A DNA stretch of 64,000 nucleotides from assembly GCF_025717005.1 (NCBI RefSeq), contig NZ_JAOVZU010000004.1, positions 248,001 through 312,000 of the forward strand. The letters run 5' to 3'. The notes beneath the pieces were generated by a model. It did no database searches, was not told where the DNA came from, and saw only the letters and a program-made list of their open reading frames with translations. Below, piece after piece: positions 17,116-25,143 of this stretch (positions are counted from its first letter, which is position 1; each line of letters opens with the position of its first letter). The position numbers were made by a program, and so were the translations under genes. The DNA comes from Actinotalea endophytica. Its GTDB lineage: Bacteria; Actinomycetota; Actinomycetes; Actinomycetales; Cellulomonadaceae.

Positions 17116-18215
17116 CGTGGCGCCTTGACCGGCGGCCACGGAGCACCCGGGCCCTGCATCCGCTCGTAGAACGGGTCGCCGGCACCGATCTCTCCCCGCC
17201 GCACCTCACGCCCCGTGAACGCCGAAGCGTAGGTCGCAGCCGCCAGCTCGAGCGTGACGCGGGCCACCTCGACCGGTACCGGCAGCGGAGCGCCGGACAC
17301 GAGGGCGTCGAGCACGGCCGCCCACTGCGCCGCGTGCGAGCTCGGCCGCCCGGGTGCGCCCGGGAAGACAGCGGCGAGGTCGGCGTACCCGGGCGCCGGC
17401 GTGAGCCGCCAGCCGGCGTCGTCGTAGCCGTACAGGTGCTCGAGCTCGAGCGTCGCGCGGTCGGTGTCCACCCGGATCGACGACACCTCGCGCGGGGAGA
17501 GGACCGAGTTCACGATCGTCGCGACCGCACCCGACTCGAACTGCACGACGGCCGCCGACACGTCCTCGGTGTCGGTGTCGCGGGACAGCCGTGCCGCCAT
17601 CGCCCGCACCGCGGACCACGGTCCGAGGAGTGCGAGCAGCAGGTCGAACTGGTGGATGCCGTGGCCCATCGTCGGACCGCCGCCCTCCACCTCCCAGCGT
17701 CCGCGCCACGGGACCTCGAAGTACGCGGGCGCGCGGAACCAGAGGGTGTCGCAGGTCGCGACCAGCGGGCGGCCCAGGGGTCCGGGACTCCCGTCGCCCC
17801 GAGGGGCGAGCAGCTCCGCGGCCCGCAGGCCGGCGCCGCCGAAGCGGTGCTGGAACACGACACCGACCCGCGCCCCGGTCCGGTCCTGCACGGCGATGAG
17901 GCGGTCCATCTCGGCGAGGCTCAGCGCCGGCGGCTTCTCGGTCAGGACCGGGACACCGGCCTCGAGCGCCTCGGTGGCGAGCGGCAGATGGGTGCCCGGG
18001 GGCGTGCCGAGCACCACCAGGTCGGCACCGCCCGCGAGCGCCGCGGCCAGGCTCCCGCCCGAGCGACGGACCCCGTGGCGCGCCGCCACGTCGGCGGCTC
18101 GTGCCTCGTCGACGTCCACCACCCAGGTCACCTCGGCGCGGCCGCTCTCCGCGACCGCGGCGAGGTGCGAGGCGGCGATCGCACCGGCACCGACCAGAAC
18201 CACACGCGTGGTCAT
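17112..18215 (-). CDS. Gfo/Idh/MocA-family oxidoreductase
   Basis: 367 residues. The Rossmann NAD(P)-binding start is VVLVGAGAIAASHLAAVAES, followed by the family motif VPVLTEKPPALSLAEMDRL with the conserved EKP lysine, then the C-terminal beta-sheet domain with GGGPTMGHGIHQFDLLLALLG. Members oxidise or epimerise sugar hydroxyls, often at C3, using NAD(P). GAAGGAGGA sits ideally before the ATG at 18215. It overlaps the cupin gene upstream (ATGA) and the SGNH gene downstream. The operon holds an importer but no glycoside hydrolase, which makes an oxidative role on an imported sugar plausible. Confidence 0.9.
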   Translation of the reverse strand: MTTRVVLVGAGAIAASHLAAVAESGRAEVTWVVDVDEARAADVAARHGVRRSGGSLAAALAGGADLVVLGTPPGTHLPLATEALEAGVPVLTEKPPALSLAEMDRLIAVQDRTGARVGVVFQHRFGGAGLRAAELLAPRGDGSPGPLGRPLVATCDTLWFRAPAYFEVPWRGRWEVEGGGPTMGHGIHQFDLLLALLGPWSAVRAMAARLSRDTDTEDVSAAVVQFESGAVATIVNSVLSPREVSSIRVDTDRATLELEHLYGYDDAGWRLTPAPGYADLAAVFPGAPGRPSSHAAQWAAVLDALVSGAPLPVPVEVARVTLELAAATYASAFTGREVRRGEIGAGDPFYERMQGPGAPWPPVKAPR

Positions 18216-18913
18216 CGTTCCTCCTTCGTGGCGGGCCACGGGCGCAGCCGGCCGCACATCCCGTAGCCCGGCTCACCCGTCCACGCCTCGCCCGCCGCCA
18301 CCCGGGCGGTGCTCATCAGGTCGGCCGGGCTCCGCCCCTCGCCGGCGGCCGGGCGAGCGAGGCGTGCACGCCCCGCCGCGAGCACGGCGGGGCCGACCAG
18401 CCGCTCCGCCGCCGCGTGCAGCCGGGCCATGGCGTCCACCGGGCCGATCCGCTCGACCGCGTCGTACAGCTCGGCGAGCCCCTCGATCGCGAGGTCGCGG
18501 CGGTGTCGCGCGGCTGCCGCCACGTCTCCGTCGCGCGGGAGCGCCGCCTCGGCCCGGTACCGCTCGGGGTCCGCGAGCACCGCGCCGGGGAACGTGAGCA
18601 CGGCATCGCCGGCCTCGGCGAGCCCCGCGTCCGACATCACCACGAGCACATCGAGGTCGCCGTCGTTGACCGCCCGATGCACGGTGCCCGCCGTGAACCA
18701 GACCGCCACGCCGGGCCGCAGCTCGTGCACCGCCGCGCCGGACGGCGTGATCGTGTGCACCGAGCCGTGCCCGCCGAGCACCACGTACGCCTCGGTCGAC
18801 ACCGTGTGCAGGTGCGGGGCGCCACTGCCGACCAGCCCGACGCCGTCGGGCGCCGGCCAGTCGTAGACGGCGAGCCTGGTGAGCTGGGTGCCCCCAGGCA
18901 TCGGAGTGCTCAT
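18212..18913 (-). CDS. Cupin-domain protein
   Basis: 233 residues. Residues about 15-110 form a single cupin: APHLHTVSTEAYVVLGGHG matches the first cupin motif (H-x-H-x4-E-x6-G), and the second motif is represented by PGVAVWFTAGTVHRAVN. The cupin probably binds a metal or a sugar. The C-terminal half is helical and Ala/Arg-rich, without a recognisable domain, ending in a Gly/Tyr/Cys segment near EPGYGMCG. No helix-turn-helix is seen, so it is not an AraC regulator. It overlaps both neighbours by ATGA. Possible roles are a sugar isomerase, a dioxygenase or a sensor; sequence alone does not decide. Confidence 0.8.
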   Translation of the reverse strand: MSTPMPGGTQLTRLAVYDWPAPDGVGLVGSGAPHLHTVSTEAYVVLGGHGSVHTITPSGAAVHELRPGVAVWFTAGTVHRAVNDGDLDVLVVMSDAGLAEAGDAVLTFPGAVLADPERYRAEAALPRDGDVAAAARHRRDLAIEGLAELYDAVERIGPVDAMARLHAAAERLVGPAVLAAGRARLARPAAGEGRSPADLMSTARVAAGEAWTGEPGYGMCGRLRPWPATKEER

Positions 18914-19845
18914 CGCACGGCCTCCGCGGCGAGCGCGGACTCGCCGAGCGCGGCCAACCGGCCCGCCCGCCTCGGGTCCGAGGCGCCGTCGGCGACGACG
19001 GTGGCATAGCGGAACCGCAGCTCCGCGCCCGGGTCGAAGCCGACCTCCGCGGAGAAGGCGGGCGCCGGGCACAGGGCGGCGAAGTTCTCGGACCGCGCGA
19101 ACCACTCGACCGGGTGACCGGGGTTGCCGACCGCGTCGACCATGACGACCGTCGACGAGGCGTCCACCTCGTCGTGCCGTCCGGTGAAGGCCATCCACGC
19201 CGCACGCTGCCCGCGAAGCTCGTCACCGCCGGACGCCGTGGCCGTCAGCAGGGTGCCGCCGGTGAAGGACCGCGGCCCCCGCCAGAACAGCCCGCCGTAG
19301 CCGGCGTTCGGCCGGCCGTTCGTGGTGGGGCTGCGCAGCGGGAGGGGCTCCCCCGACGTGTTCGTCATGGCCGACGACCAGGTGAGCACCCACACCTCCG
19401 GGTCGTCGGTGAGGAGGAACCCGAGGCGCCTCGTCTCCGAGACGACGGCTCGACCGTCCTGGGTACGCCACACCAGCCGGTGCGCCAGTCCCGCGGCGCT
19501 GCCCCCGCTCGACAGGTCGAGCATCTCGAGGTGCTCCATCGAGCCGTCGTTGTCGAGCTGGACGTAGCCCTGACCGGCCACGAACGTCGGGCCGCCCCAG
19601 AAGTTGTGCGGCCCGACGCCGGGCAGCGACCAGGCGATCCCCTTGTGCCACACGTGGTCGTGCGGCCGGTACGCGGTCACCACGTGGCCGGCCAGGGACC
19701 GCACGGGGTGCAGGTACGGCCGCGGGCTCTCCAGCTGCGGCGCGTCGGTGAGGTACACGTACCGGGCCAGGACGACGCCGTCGGCGACGACGTCGACGGC
19801 ACCGCCGGGATCGCGGGCCTCGAGCGTCACGACGCGGTCGCTCAT
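18910..19845 (-). CDS. DUF6807 (PmoA-family) protein
   Basis: 311 residues with the features of the DUF6807 group, often mislabelled methane monooxygenase PmoA: YLHPVRSLAGHVVTAYRPHDHVWHKGIAWSLPGVGPHNFWGG with its cluster of His residues, and the later LRSPTTNGRPNAGYGGLFWRGPRSF. The family is soluble, has no membrane segments here, and is common in operons with Gfo/Idh/MocA oxidoreductases and sugar isomerases in polysaccharide-degrading bacteria; its reaction is not established to my knowledge. The start at 19845 overlaps the upstream stop by one base (TGATG), and its stop overlaps the cupin start. Confidence 0.8.
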   Translation of the reverse strand: MSDRVVTLEARDPGGAVDVVADGVVLARYVYLTDAPQLESPRPYLHPVRSLAGHVVTAYRPHDHVWHKGIAWSLPGVGPHNFWGGPTFVAGQGYVQLDNDGSMEHLEMLDLSSGGSAAGLAHRLVWRTQDGRAVVSETRRLGFLLTDDPEVWVLTWSSAMTNTSGEPLPLRSPTTNGRPNAGYGGLFWRGPRSFTGGTLLTATASGGDELRGQRAAWMAFTGRHDEVDASSTVVMVDAVGNPGHPVEWFARSENFAALCPAPAFSAEVGFDPGAELRFRYATVVADGASDPRRAGRLAALGESALAAEAVR

Positions 19846-20498
19846 CAGGCGGCCGCCCGCGCGGCGCGCCGCTCGACCGAGGTCAGGGCGAGCGCCAGGA
19901 GCCCGGGGACGAGGACGACCATCACCGGCAGCATCCACACCAGGCCGGCGCACACCCCGGCGGCGACCACCACCAGGAGGTCACCGGACACGTCGCCCCC
20001 TGCGCGACGTGCCCCGGTGCGCACCGCTGCGACCCCGGACAGCCCGGGACGCCAGGCGCCCGCGACCCGCAGCCCGACCACGAGCACGGCGGCTGCGAGC
20101 GCCACGCTGATCACGAGCACCGGGCGACCGCCGGGCAGCGAGCCGCCCAGCGCGAGCAGTGCGTCGAGCGTCAGGAGCGCGAGGAGCGCGGTCGCGGCGA
20201 GCCCGACCCACCACAGGTCGCGCACCGCCGCGCGGAACCCCCGCAGCAGCTCGCGCGTCCCGTCCTCGCGCCCCTCGACGTGGCGCCGCAGGTGGTTCGC
20301 ACCGGCAGCGGCGGCGGGAAGCGCGGTGAGCACCGGCAGGCTCAGCAGCCCGACGACCAGGCCGGTCAGCGCCATCCGCGAGAAGAGCCCCAGACCACGT
20401 TCGACGGCCACCCGCCGCTCGGCGCGCCCGGACTGCGCCGGGCGCGCGGCCGGGCCTCGACGGTTCGACCGGTCGGTGCTCACGTCGCTCACGCTCAC
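19845..20498 (-). CDS. DUF624 (YesL-like) membrane protein
   Basis: 217 residues with about five hydrophobic segments after a polar 35-residue N-terminus. The opening ALTGLVVGLLSLPVLTALPAAAAGANHLRRHVEG, with a helix containing a Pro followed by a short charged loop, is the DUF624/YesL pattern. YesL-type genes regularly accompany CUT1 sugar importers of rhamnogalacturonan and other plant glycans, but their function is unknown. GTG at 20498 overlaps the permease stop (GTGA), so it is translated with the transporter. Confidence 0.8.
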   Translation of the reverse strand: MSVSDVSTDRSNRRGPAARPAQSGRAERRVAVERGLGLFSRMALTGLVVGLLSLPVLTALPAAAAGANHLRRHVEGREDGTRELLRGFRAAVRDLWWVGLAATALLALLTLDALLALGGSLPGGRPVLVISVALAAAVLVVGLRVAGAWRPGLSGVAAVRTGARRAGGDVSGDLLVVVAAGVCAGLVWMLPVMVVLVPGLLALALTSVERRAARAAA

Positions 20499-21394
20499 CC
20501 CTTGAGCCCCTGCGTCGCAACACCTTCGACCAGGTACCGCTGGAAGACCAGGAAGAACAGGAGCACCGGCAGCAGGGCGAGGACGGCCATCGCCATCTGG
20601 GCGCCGTAGTCGGACGTCGTGGTCTGGTCGACGTAGAGCCGCAGCGCGATCGGCAGCGTGTACAGGTCGGGCTTCTTCAGGTAGAGCAGCGGTGCGAAGA
20701 AGTCGTTCCAGCTCCAGATGAACGCGAAGATCGACGCGGTCACGAAGGCCGGCTGCATGAGCGGGAGCATGATCGACGTGAAGATCCGCACGTGCCCGGC
20801 GCCGTCGATCCGCGCCGCCTCGTCGAGCTCACGCGGCAGGTTGCGCATGAACTGGACCATGAGGAACACGAAGAAGCCCTCGACCGCGAGGAACTTGCCG
20901 AGCAGCAGCGGCACGAACGTGTTCACCAGGCCGAGCTGGTTGTAGATGATGTACTGCGGGATCACCACGACGTGGAACGGCAGCAGCAGCGTGCCGATCA
21001 TGAGCGTGAAGAAGACGTTGCGCCCGGGGAAGGACACCCGGGACAGCGCGTAGGCGCTCAGCGAGCAGGAGATCAGGATCCCGACCACCGAGCCGACCGC
21101 GAGGATCAGCGAGTTCAGCACGAACGTCCAGAACGAGACGCCGCCGATGCCGTTGAGCGCGGTCTGGATGTTCGCCCAGGACGCGCCCTCCGGCACGAGC
21201 GAGACGTTGCCGATGATCTCGTTGCTGGGCTTGAACGACGAGATCAGCATCCACACCGCCGGGTAGAGCACCACCACGACCAGGGCGAGCACGAGCCCGT
21301 GGTAGATCAGCGCCTGGACGCCGCGGCGGGCGCGGCCCTGGCGGCGCAGTCGCAGGCTCTCCGCGTCGGAGGGCAGGACAGTGGCGGCGGTCAT
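20495..21394 (-). CDS. CUT1-type sugar ABC transporter permease (MalG-like)
   Basis: 299 residues, six hydrophobic helices, with the cytoplasmic EAA loop ELDEAARIDGAGHVRIFTSIMLPLMQPA that docks the ATPase. The N-terminal YPAVWMLISSFKPSNEI and C-terminal QRYLVEGVATQGLKG ends are standard for MalG-like permeases. Start at 21394 overlaps the stop of the partner permease (ATGA). No ATPase gene is present in this operon. Confidence 0.93.
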   Translation of the reverse strand: MTAATVLPSDAESLRLRRQGRARRGVQALIYHGLVLALVVVVLYPAVWMLISSFKPSNEIIGNVSLVPEGASWANIQTALNGIGGVSFWTFVLNSLILAVGSVVGILISCSLSAYALSRVSFPGRNVFFTLMIGTLLLPFHVVVIPQYIIYNQLGLVNTFVPLLLGKFLAVEGFFVFLMVQFMRNLPRELDEAARIDGAGHVRIFTSIMLPLMQPAFVTASIFAFIWSWNDFFAPLLYLKKPDLYTLPIALRLYVDQTTTSDYGAQMAMAVLALLPVLLFFLVFQRYLVEGVATQGLKG

Positions 21395-22341
21395 CGCGCG
21401 TCTCCCGAGTAGTGCACCCACATCCGCGAGCTGCGGAACAGCAGCGCCGTGACGGCTCCGACCACGAGCACCAGGGCCCAGGCCATCGCCGCGGCGTAGC
21501 CCATCTGGAAGTCGACGAAGCCGCGCTGATACAGGTAGAGCGTGTAGAAGAGGGTCGAGCCGGCCGGGCCGCCGGTCCCGTTGGAGATGATGAACGCGGA
21601 CGCGAAGATCTGGAACGCGTGGATCGTCTCGAGCAGCAGGTTGAAGAAGATCACCGGGGACAGCATCGGCAGGGTGATGTTGACGAATCGCCGCACCGGG
21701 CCGGCGCCGTCCATCGACGCGGCCTCGTAGAGCTCGGTCGGGATCTGCTTGAGGCCGGCGAGGAAGATCACCATCGGCGCGCCGAACTGCCAGACGGTCA
21801 GCAGGATCAGCATCGGCAGGGTGCGCGTAGGGTCGCCGACCCAGCCGCCCGGCTCGGCGCCGAAGAACTGGCTGATCCGGTCGACGATGCTGCCGTCGAT
21901 GAACATCGCCTTCCAGACGATGGCGATCGAGACGCTGGCCCCGATCAGGGACGGCGCGTAGAACGCGGAGCGGTAGAACCCGCGGCCCCGGCGCTTGGTG
22001 TTGAGCAGCATCGCCACCGCGAGGGCGGCCGCGAGCTTGAGCGGCGTGCCCAGCAGCACGTAGGAGCCGGTGACCTTCCACGCCTGCAGGTAGTTCGGGT
22101 CGGTGAACAGTCGCTGGAAGTTCTCCAGGCCGGTCCACGTCGGTGCACCGAACAGGTCGTAGTCGGTGAACGCCAGGTAGAGCGAGGCGAGCATCGGGCC
22201 GGCCGTCAGCAGCACGAAGCCGATCAGCCAGGGCGACAGGAAGGCGTAGCCTGCGAGCGCCTCCGAGCGCCGGCGGCGCCTGCGCCCGGCCTCGCGGCTC
22301 GCCTCGTGGACGAGACCGACGGTCTGGATGTACGTGGTCAT
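21391..22341 (-). CDS. CUT1-type sugar ABC transporter permease (MalF-like)
   Basis: 316 residues. An Arg-rich cytoplasmic N-terminus precedes six hydrophobic helices (AGYAFLSPWLIGFVLLTAGP opening) and the EAA loop ELYEAASMDGAGPVRRFVNITLPML. The LYLYQRGFVDFQMGYAAAMAW segment is typical of the MalF-like partner. The ATG at 22341 is preferred over an in-frame GTG at 22398 that lies inside a perfect hairpin. Its Shine-Dalgarno sequence is weak. It follows the binding-protein gene after a 91-bp gap containing that hairpin. Confidence 0.92.
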   Translation of the reverse strand: MTTYIQTVGLVHEASREAGRRRRRRSEALAGYAFLSPWLIGFVLLTAGPMLASLYLAFTDYDLFGAPTWTGLENFQRLFTDPNYLQAWKVTGSYVLLGTPLKLAAALAVAMLLNTKRRGRGFYRSAFYAPSLIGASVSIAIVWKAMFIDGSIVDRISQFFGAEPGGWVGDPTRTLPMLILLTVWQFGAPMVIFLAGLKQIPTELYEAASMDGAGPVRRFVNITLPMLSPVIFFNLLLETIHAFQIFASAFIISNGTGGPAGSTLFYTLYLYQRGFVDFQMGYAAAMAWALVLVVGAVTALLFRSSRMWVHYSGDAR

Positions 22342-22361
22342 TCGTTGATCCGTTCGTCGAG

Positions 22362-22398
22362 GTGCCCGGCCGGCACGGGTGGGGTGCCGGCCGGGCAC
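22362..22398. promoter_or_regulatory. Perfect 15-bp hairpin between binding-protein and permease genes
   Basis: GTGCCCGGCCGGCAC (22362-22376) and its exact reverse complement (22384-22398) flank a 7-base loop. It lies after the binding-protein stop and 20 bp before the permease start. Such intercistronic stem-loops typically stabilise the upstream mRNA and reduce read-through, so that far more binding protein than permease is made. No T-tract follows. Confidence 0.7.
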
Positions 22399-22432
22399 TG
22401 CGCCGGTGCGGCGCGTGAGGCTGTCGTACGGC

Positions 22433-23755
22433 TCAGGACATCGCGAGCTCGGCCTCGTCGAACCACTGCTTCGCGAAGTCCTCGGGCGTGAGGTTGCCGT
22501 ACGCGACCTCTTCGGCGAGGGTCTTCCACTTGGCCTCGATCGTGCCGTAGCCCTTCACCGGGATCGGGACGGTCTCGGTGACGTCCCTCGAGATCGACTC
22601 CTCGTAGGCGATGACCTGGGCGTCGATGCTGCCGGGCGCCGCCTCGACCTTGTCCCGCTGGACGACGTCGGCCGGCACGCCCTTCGAGGTGCCGAAGATG
22701 GCGCCGACCTCAGGCTCGGTCAGGAGGAAGTTGATCAGCGTGGCCGCAGCCGCCGCATGCTCGGTGTTGGCACCGGCCACGAGGAGCATGGACGGCTTGA
22801 GGAACAGGTGCTTCTCGCCCGGCTCGATCGACGGGATCTGGTGCAGGGCGAGCTCGCTGCCCGAGTCGGCCGAGTCGGACGCCAGGAAGTTGTCCCAGTT
22901 CATCTGGGCGGCCGCCTCGTTGGAGGCGAAGCCGCTGACGGGCGTCAGCGCCACGGTGCGGTCCTGCGGGTAGGTCTGGCCGGCCGCACGCAGGTCGGCG
23001 GTGAGGTTCAGGAACTCGACCACGTCGTCCTGGGTGAACCCGAGCGAACCGTCCTCGGCGAAGGGCTGGACACCCTTCTGCAGCAGCCACTGCATGAAGA
23101 ACCAGAAGGTGCCGGTGTAGTCGGGGCTGCCGTAGATGGCGTAGCCGTCGTCCGTCGTCGCCCCGGCTGCGGTCGTGTCCGCGATGAACTGGTTGAAGTC
23201 CTGCCAGGTGTAGGTCGCGTCGTCCGGGAACGCAACCCCCGTCTGGTCGAGGATCGCCGGGTTGGTGAACATCGAGAACGTGTTGGTCGAGGTCGGGATC
23301 GCGACCTGCTTCTCGTCGAGCACACCGGCGGAGACGAGGCTCGGGTCGAACCCGGACAGGTCGATGGTGCCGTTGTCCAGGTAGGGCTGCAGGTTCAGCA
23401 GCATGTCGTTGTCGGCGTACTCACGCATGTACGACAGGTCGAACTGCATGACGTCCGGCAGGCTGCGGCTCGCAGCCTCGGTGGACCGCGCGGTCCAGTA
23501 GTCGTCCCACGGTGAGAACGTCGGCTGCACCGTGATGTTCGGGTAGGCCTCCTCGAACAGCGCGATCGCTTCCTGGTAGCGCGACGCACGGTCGTCGTTG
23601 CCCCACCAGGTCAGCGTCAGGGTCACCTGCTCGTTGGGGTTGAACGTCTCGGCGGAAGACGGGTCGGCCGTCGTTCCCCCCGCACTGCTGCAGGCGGAGA
23701 GGGCAAGGGCCCCCGCCGCGACCACGCTGGCAAGGGCCAGCTTGTTGTGCCTCAT
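22433..23755 (-). CDS. Extracellular sugar-binding lipoprotein (CUT1 importer)
   Basis: 440 residues. Lipoprotein signal with lipobox LSAC (Cys22), then the type 2 (MalE-like, SBP_bac_1) binding fold: VTLTLTWWGNDDRASRYQEAIALFEEAYPNI opening and the PSMLLVAGANTEHAAAAATLINFLL helical segment near the end. AAGGAGGC lies six bases before the ATG at 23755. First gene of an eight-gene leftward operon ending at 15916, with two copies of a LacI-type operator (23777-23790 and 23799-23812) directly upstream. The ligand is unknown. Confidence 0.93.
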   Translation of the reverse strand: MRHNKLALASVVAAGALALSACSSAGGTTADPSSAETFNPNEQVTLTLTWWGNDDRASRYQEAIALFEEAYPNITVQPTFSPWDDYWTARSTEAASRSLPDVMQFDLSYMREYADNDMLLNLQPYLDNGTIDLSGFDPSLVSAGVLDEKQVAIPTSTNTFSMFTNPAILDQTGVAFPDDATYTWQDFNQFIADTTAAGATTDDGYAIYGSPDYTGTFWFFMQWLLQKGVQPFAEDGSLGFTQDDVVEFLNLTADLRAAGQTYPQDRTVALTPVSGFASNEAAAQMNWDNFLASDSADSGSELALHQIPSIEPGEKHLFLKPSMLLVAGANTEHAAAAATLINFLLTEPEVGAIFGTSKGVPADVVQRDKVEAAPGSIDAQVIAYEESISRDVTETVPIPVKGYGTIEAKWKTLAEEVAYGNLTPEDFAKQWFDEAELAMS

Positions 23756-23776
23756 GTAGAGCCTCCTTGCTCGATG

Positions 23777-23790
23777 TGAAAGCGCATTCC
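23777..23790. promoter_or_regulatory. LacI-type operator, GAAAGCG class, site 1
   Basis: TGAAAGCGCATTCC lies 21 bp upstream of the binding-protein start codon, placed to block its promoter. It shares GAAAGCGCATTCC with the site at 23946-23959. Site 2 is centred 22 bp away, about two helical turns. Confidence 0.65.
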
Positions 23791-23798
23791 GCAAGGTA

Positions 23799-23812
23799 GG
23801 AGACCGCTTTCC
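23799..23812. promoter_or_regulatory. LacI-type operator, GAAAGCG class, site 2
   Basis: Read on the minus strand it is GGAAAGCGGTCTCC, matching the shared pattern GGAAAGCGSNTKCC except at one base. It is weaker as a palindrome than the other copies. Confidence 0.5.
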
Positions 23813-23945
23813 CGGTGTCAATAGGACCTATGAATCGTTGCAAGATCGACACCCCTGAGGTACGCGCAGGCGCGCGCCCGCATCGGCCCCGGGTCGAACC
23901 TCCCGCGTCGGGCGGCTTGACCCGGGACCGACCGGTCGGTACGTT

Positions 23946-23959
23946 GGAAAGCGCATTCC
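23946..23959. promoter_or_regulatory. LacI-type operator, GAAAGCG class, site 3
   Basis: GGAAAGCGCATTCC lies 20 bp before the start codon of the rightward oxidoreductase gene. With sites 1 and 2 it brackets the divergent promoter region, about 147 bp from site 2 centre to centre, close to a whole number of helical turns. Confidence 0.65.
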
Positions 23960-23979
23960 TGCTAGTCATAGGAGACTTC

Positions 23980-25143
23980 ATGAGCATGTCGCCGCTGCGT
24001 ATCGCGATGAACGGCGTCACCGGGCGGATGGGCTACCGCCAGCACCTCGTGCGTTCGATCCTGGCCATCCGCGACGACGGCGGGCTGCTCATGCCCGACG
24101 GCTCCCGCGTCCAGGTCGAGCCGGTCCTGCTCGGGCGCAACGAAGCCCGGCTGCGCGAGCTCGCCGAGCGCCACGACGTCGCCCACTGGTCCACCGACGT
24201 GGACGCCGCGATCGCCGACCCGGACCTGCCGATCTACTTCGACGCGCAGGTCACCTCGCGCCGGGTCGAGGCCCTCACCGCCGCGATGAAGGCGGGCAAG
24301 CACGTGTACACCGAGAAGCCCACCGCCGAGACGCTCGGCGAGGCGGTCGAGCTGGCCCGCCTCGGCGCCGACAGCGGCGTCACGGCCGGCGTCGTGCACG
24401 ACAAGCTGTACCTGCCCGGGCTGGTCAAGCTCCGCCGGCTCGTCGACGAGGGCTTCTTCGGGCGGATCCTGTCGCTGCGGGGCGAGTTCGGGTACTGGGT
24501 GTTCGAGGGCGACCACCAGACCGCGCAGCGTCCGTCGTGGAACTACCGCAAGCAGGACGGCGGCGGCATGACGGTCGACATGTACTGCCACTGGAACTAC
24601 GTGCTCGAAGGCGTGATCGGCCGGGTCGAGACGGTCACCTCCGAGGTCGCGACCCACATCCCGACCCGCTGGGACGAGTCCGGCGCCGCCTACCAGGCGA
24701 CCGCGGACGACGCCGCCTACGGCATCTTCGGGCTGCGCACGCCGGCCGGGGACCCGGTGATCGCCCAGATCAACTCCTCGTGGGCGGTCCGGGTGCACCG
24801 CGACGAGCTCGTCGAGTTCCAGGTCGACGGCACGCACGGCTCGGCGGTCGCCGGCCTGTTCGGCTGCGTCGCCCAGCAACGCGCGCACACCCCGCGACCC
24901 GTGTGGGACCCCGACGTGCCCACCTCGGAGCGGTTCCGGGAGCAGTGGCTCGAGGTGCCCGACAACGGCGTACCGGCCAACGGCTTCCGGGCGCAGTGGG
25001 AGGAGTACCTGCGCGACGTGCTCGCCGGTCGCCCGCACCGGTTCGGGTTGCTCTCCGCAGCGCGTGGCGTCCAGCTCGCCGAGCTGGGCCTGCGGTCCGC
25101 GGCCGAGGGCCGCCGGCTCGAGGTCCCGGAGATCACGCTGTGA
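23980..25143 (+). CDS. Gfo/Idh/MocA-family oxidoreductase
   Basis: 387 residues. The start IAMNGVTGRMGYRQHLVRSIL is an atypical but recognisable nucleotide-binding segment, AGKHVYTEKPTAETLGEAVEL carries the EKP lysine, and GGGMTVDMYCHWNYVLEGVIG is the catalytic-region helix where a His is expected. The ATG at 23980 has GGAG six bases upstream; an upstream in-frame GTG would run through operator site 3. The gene is divergent from the CUT1 operon, shares its operator region and overlaps the next gene by GTGA. Probably acts on the same imported sugar as the oxidoreductase at 17112-18215. Confidence 0.9.
   Translation: MSMSPLRIAMNGVTGRMGYRQHLVRSILAIRDDGGLLMPDGSRVQVEPVLLGRNEARLRELAERHDVAHWSTDVDAAIADPDLPIYFDAQVTSRRVEALTAAMKAGKHVYTEKPTAETLGEAVELARLGADSGVTAGVVHDKLYLPGLVKLRRLVDEGFFGRILSLRGEFGYWVFEGDHQTAQRPSWNYRKQDGGGMTVDMYCHWNYVLEGVIGRVETVTSEVATHIPTRWDESGAAYQATADDAAYGIFGLRTPAGDPVIAQINSSWAVRVHRDELVEFQVDGTHGSAVAGLFGCVAQQRAHTPRPVWDPDVPTSERFREQWLEVPDNGVPANGFRAQWEEYLRDVLAGRPHRFGLLSAARGVQLAELGLRSAAEGRRLEVPEITL

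Noticed and set aside
23777-23959. GAAAGCG sites as CcpA-type catabolite (cre) elements
   Set aside because: They resemble cre, but CcpA control is a Firmicutes mechanism. The sites cluster around one LacI gene, which explains them better.
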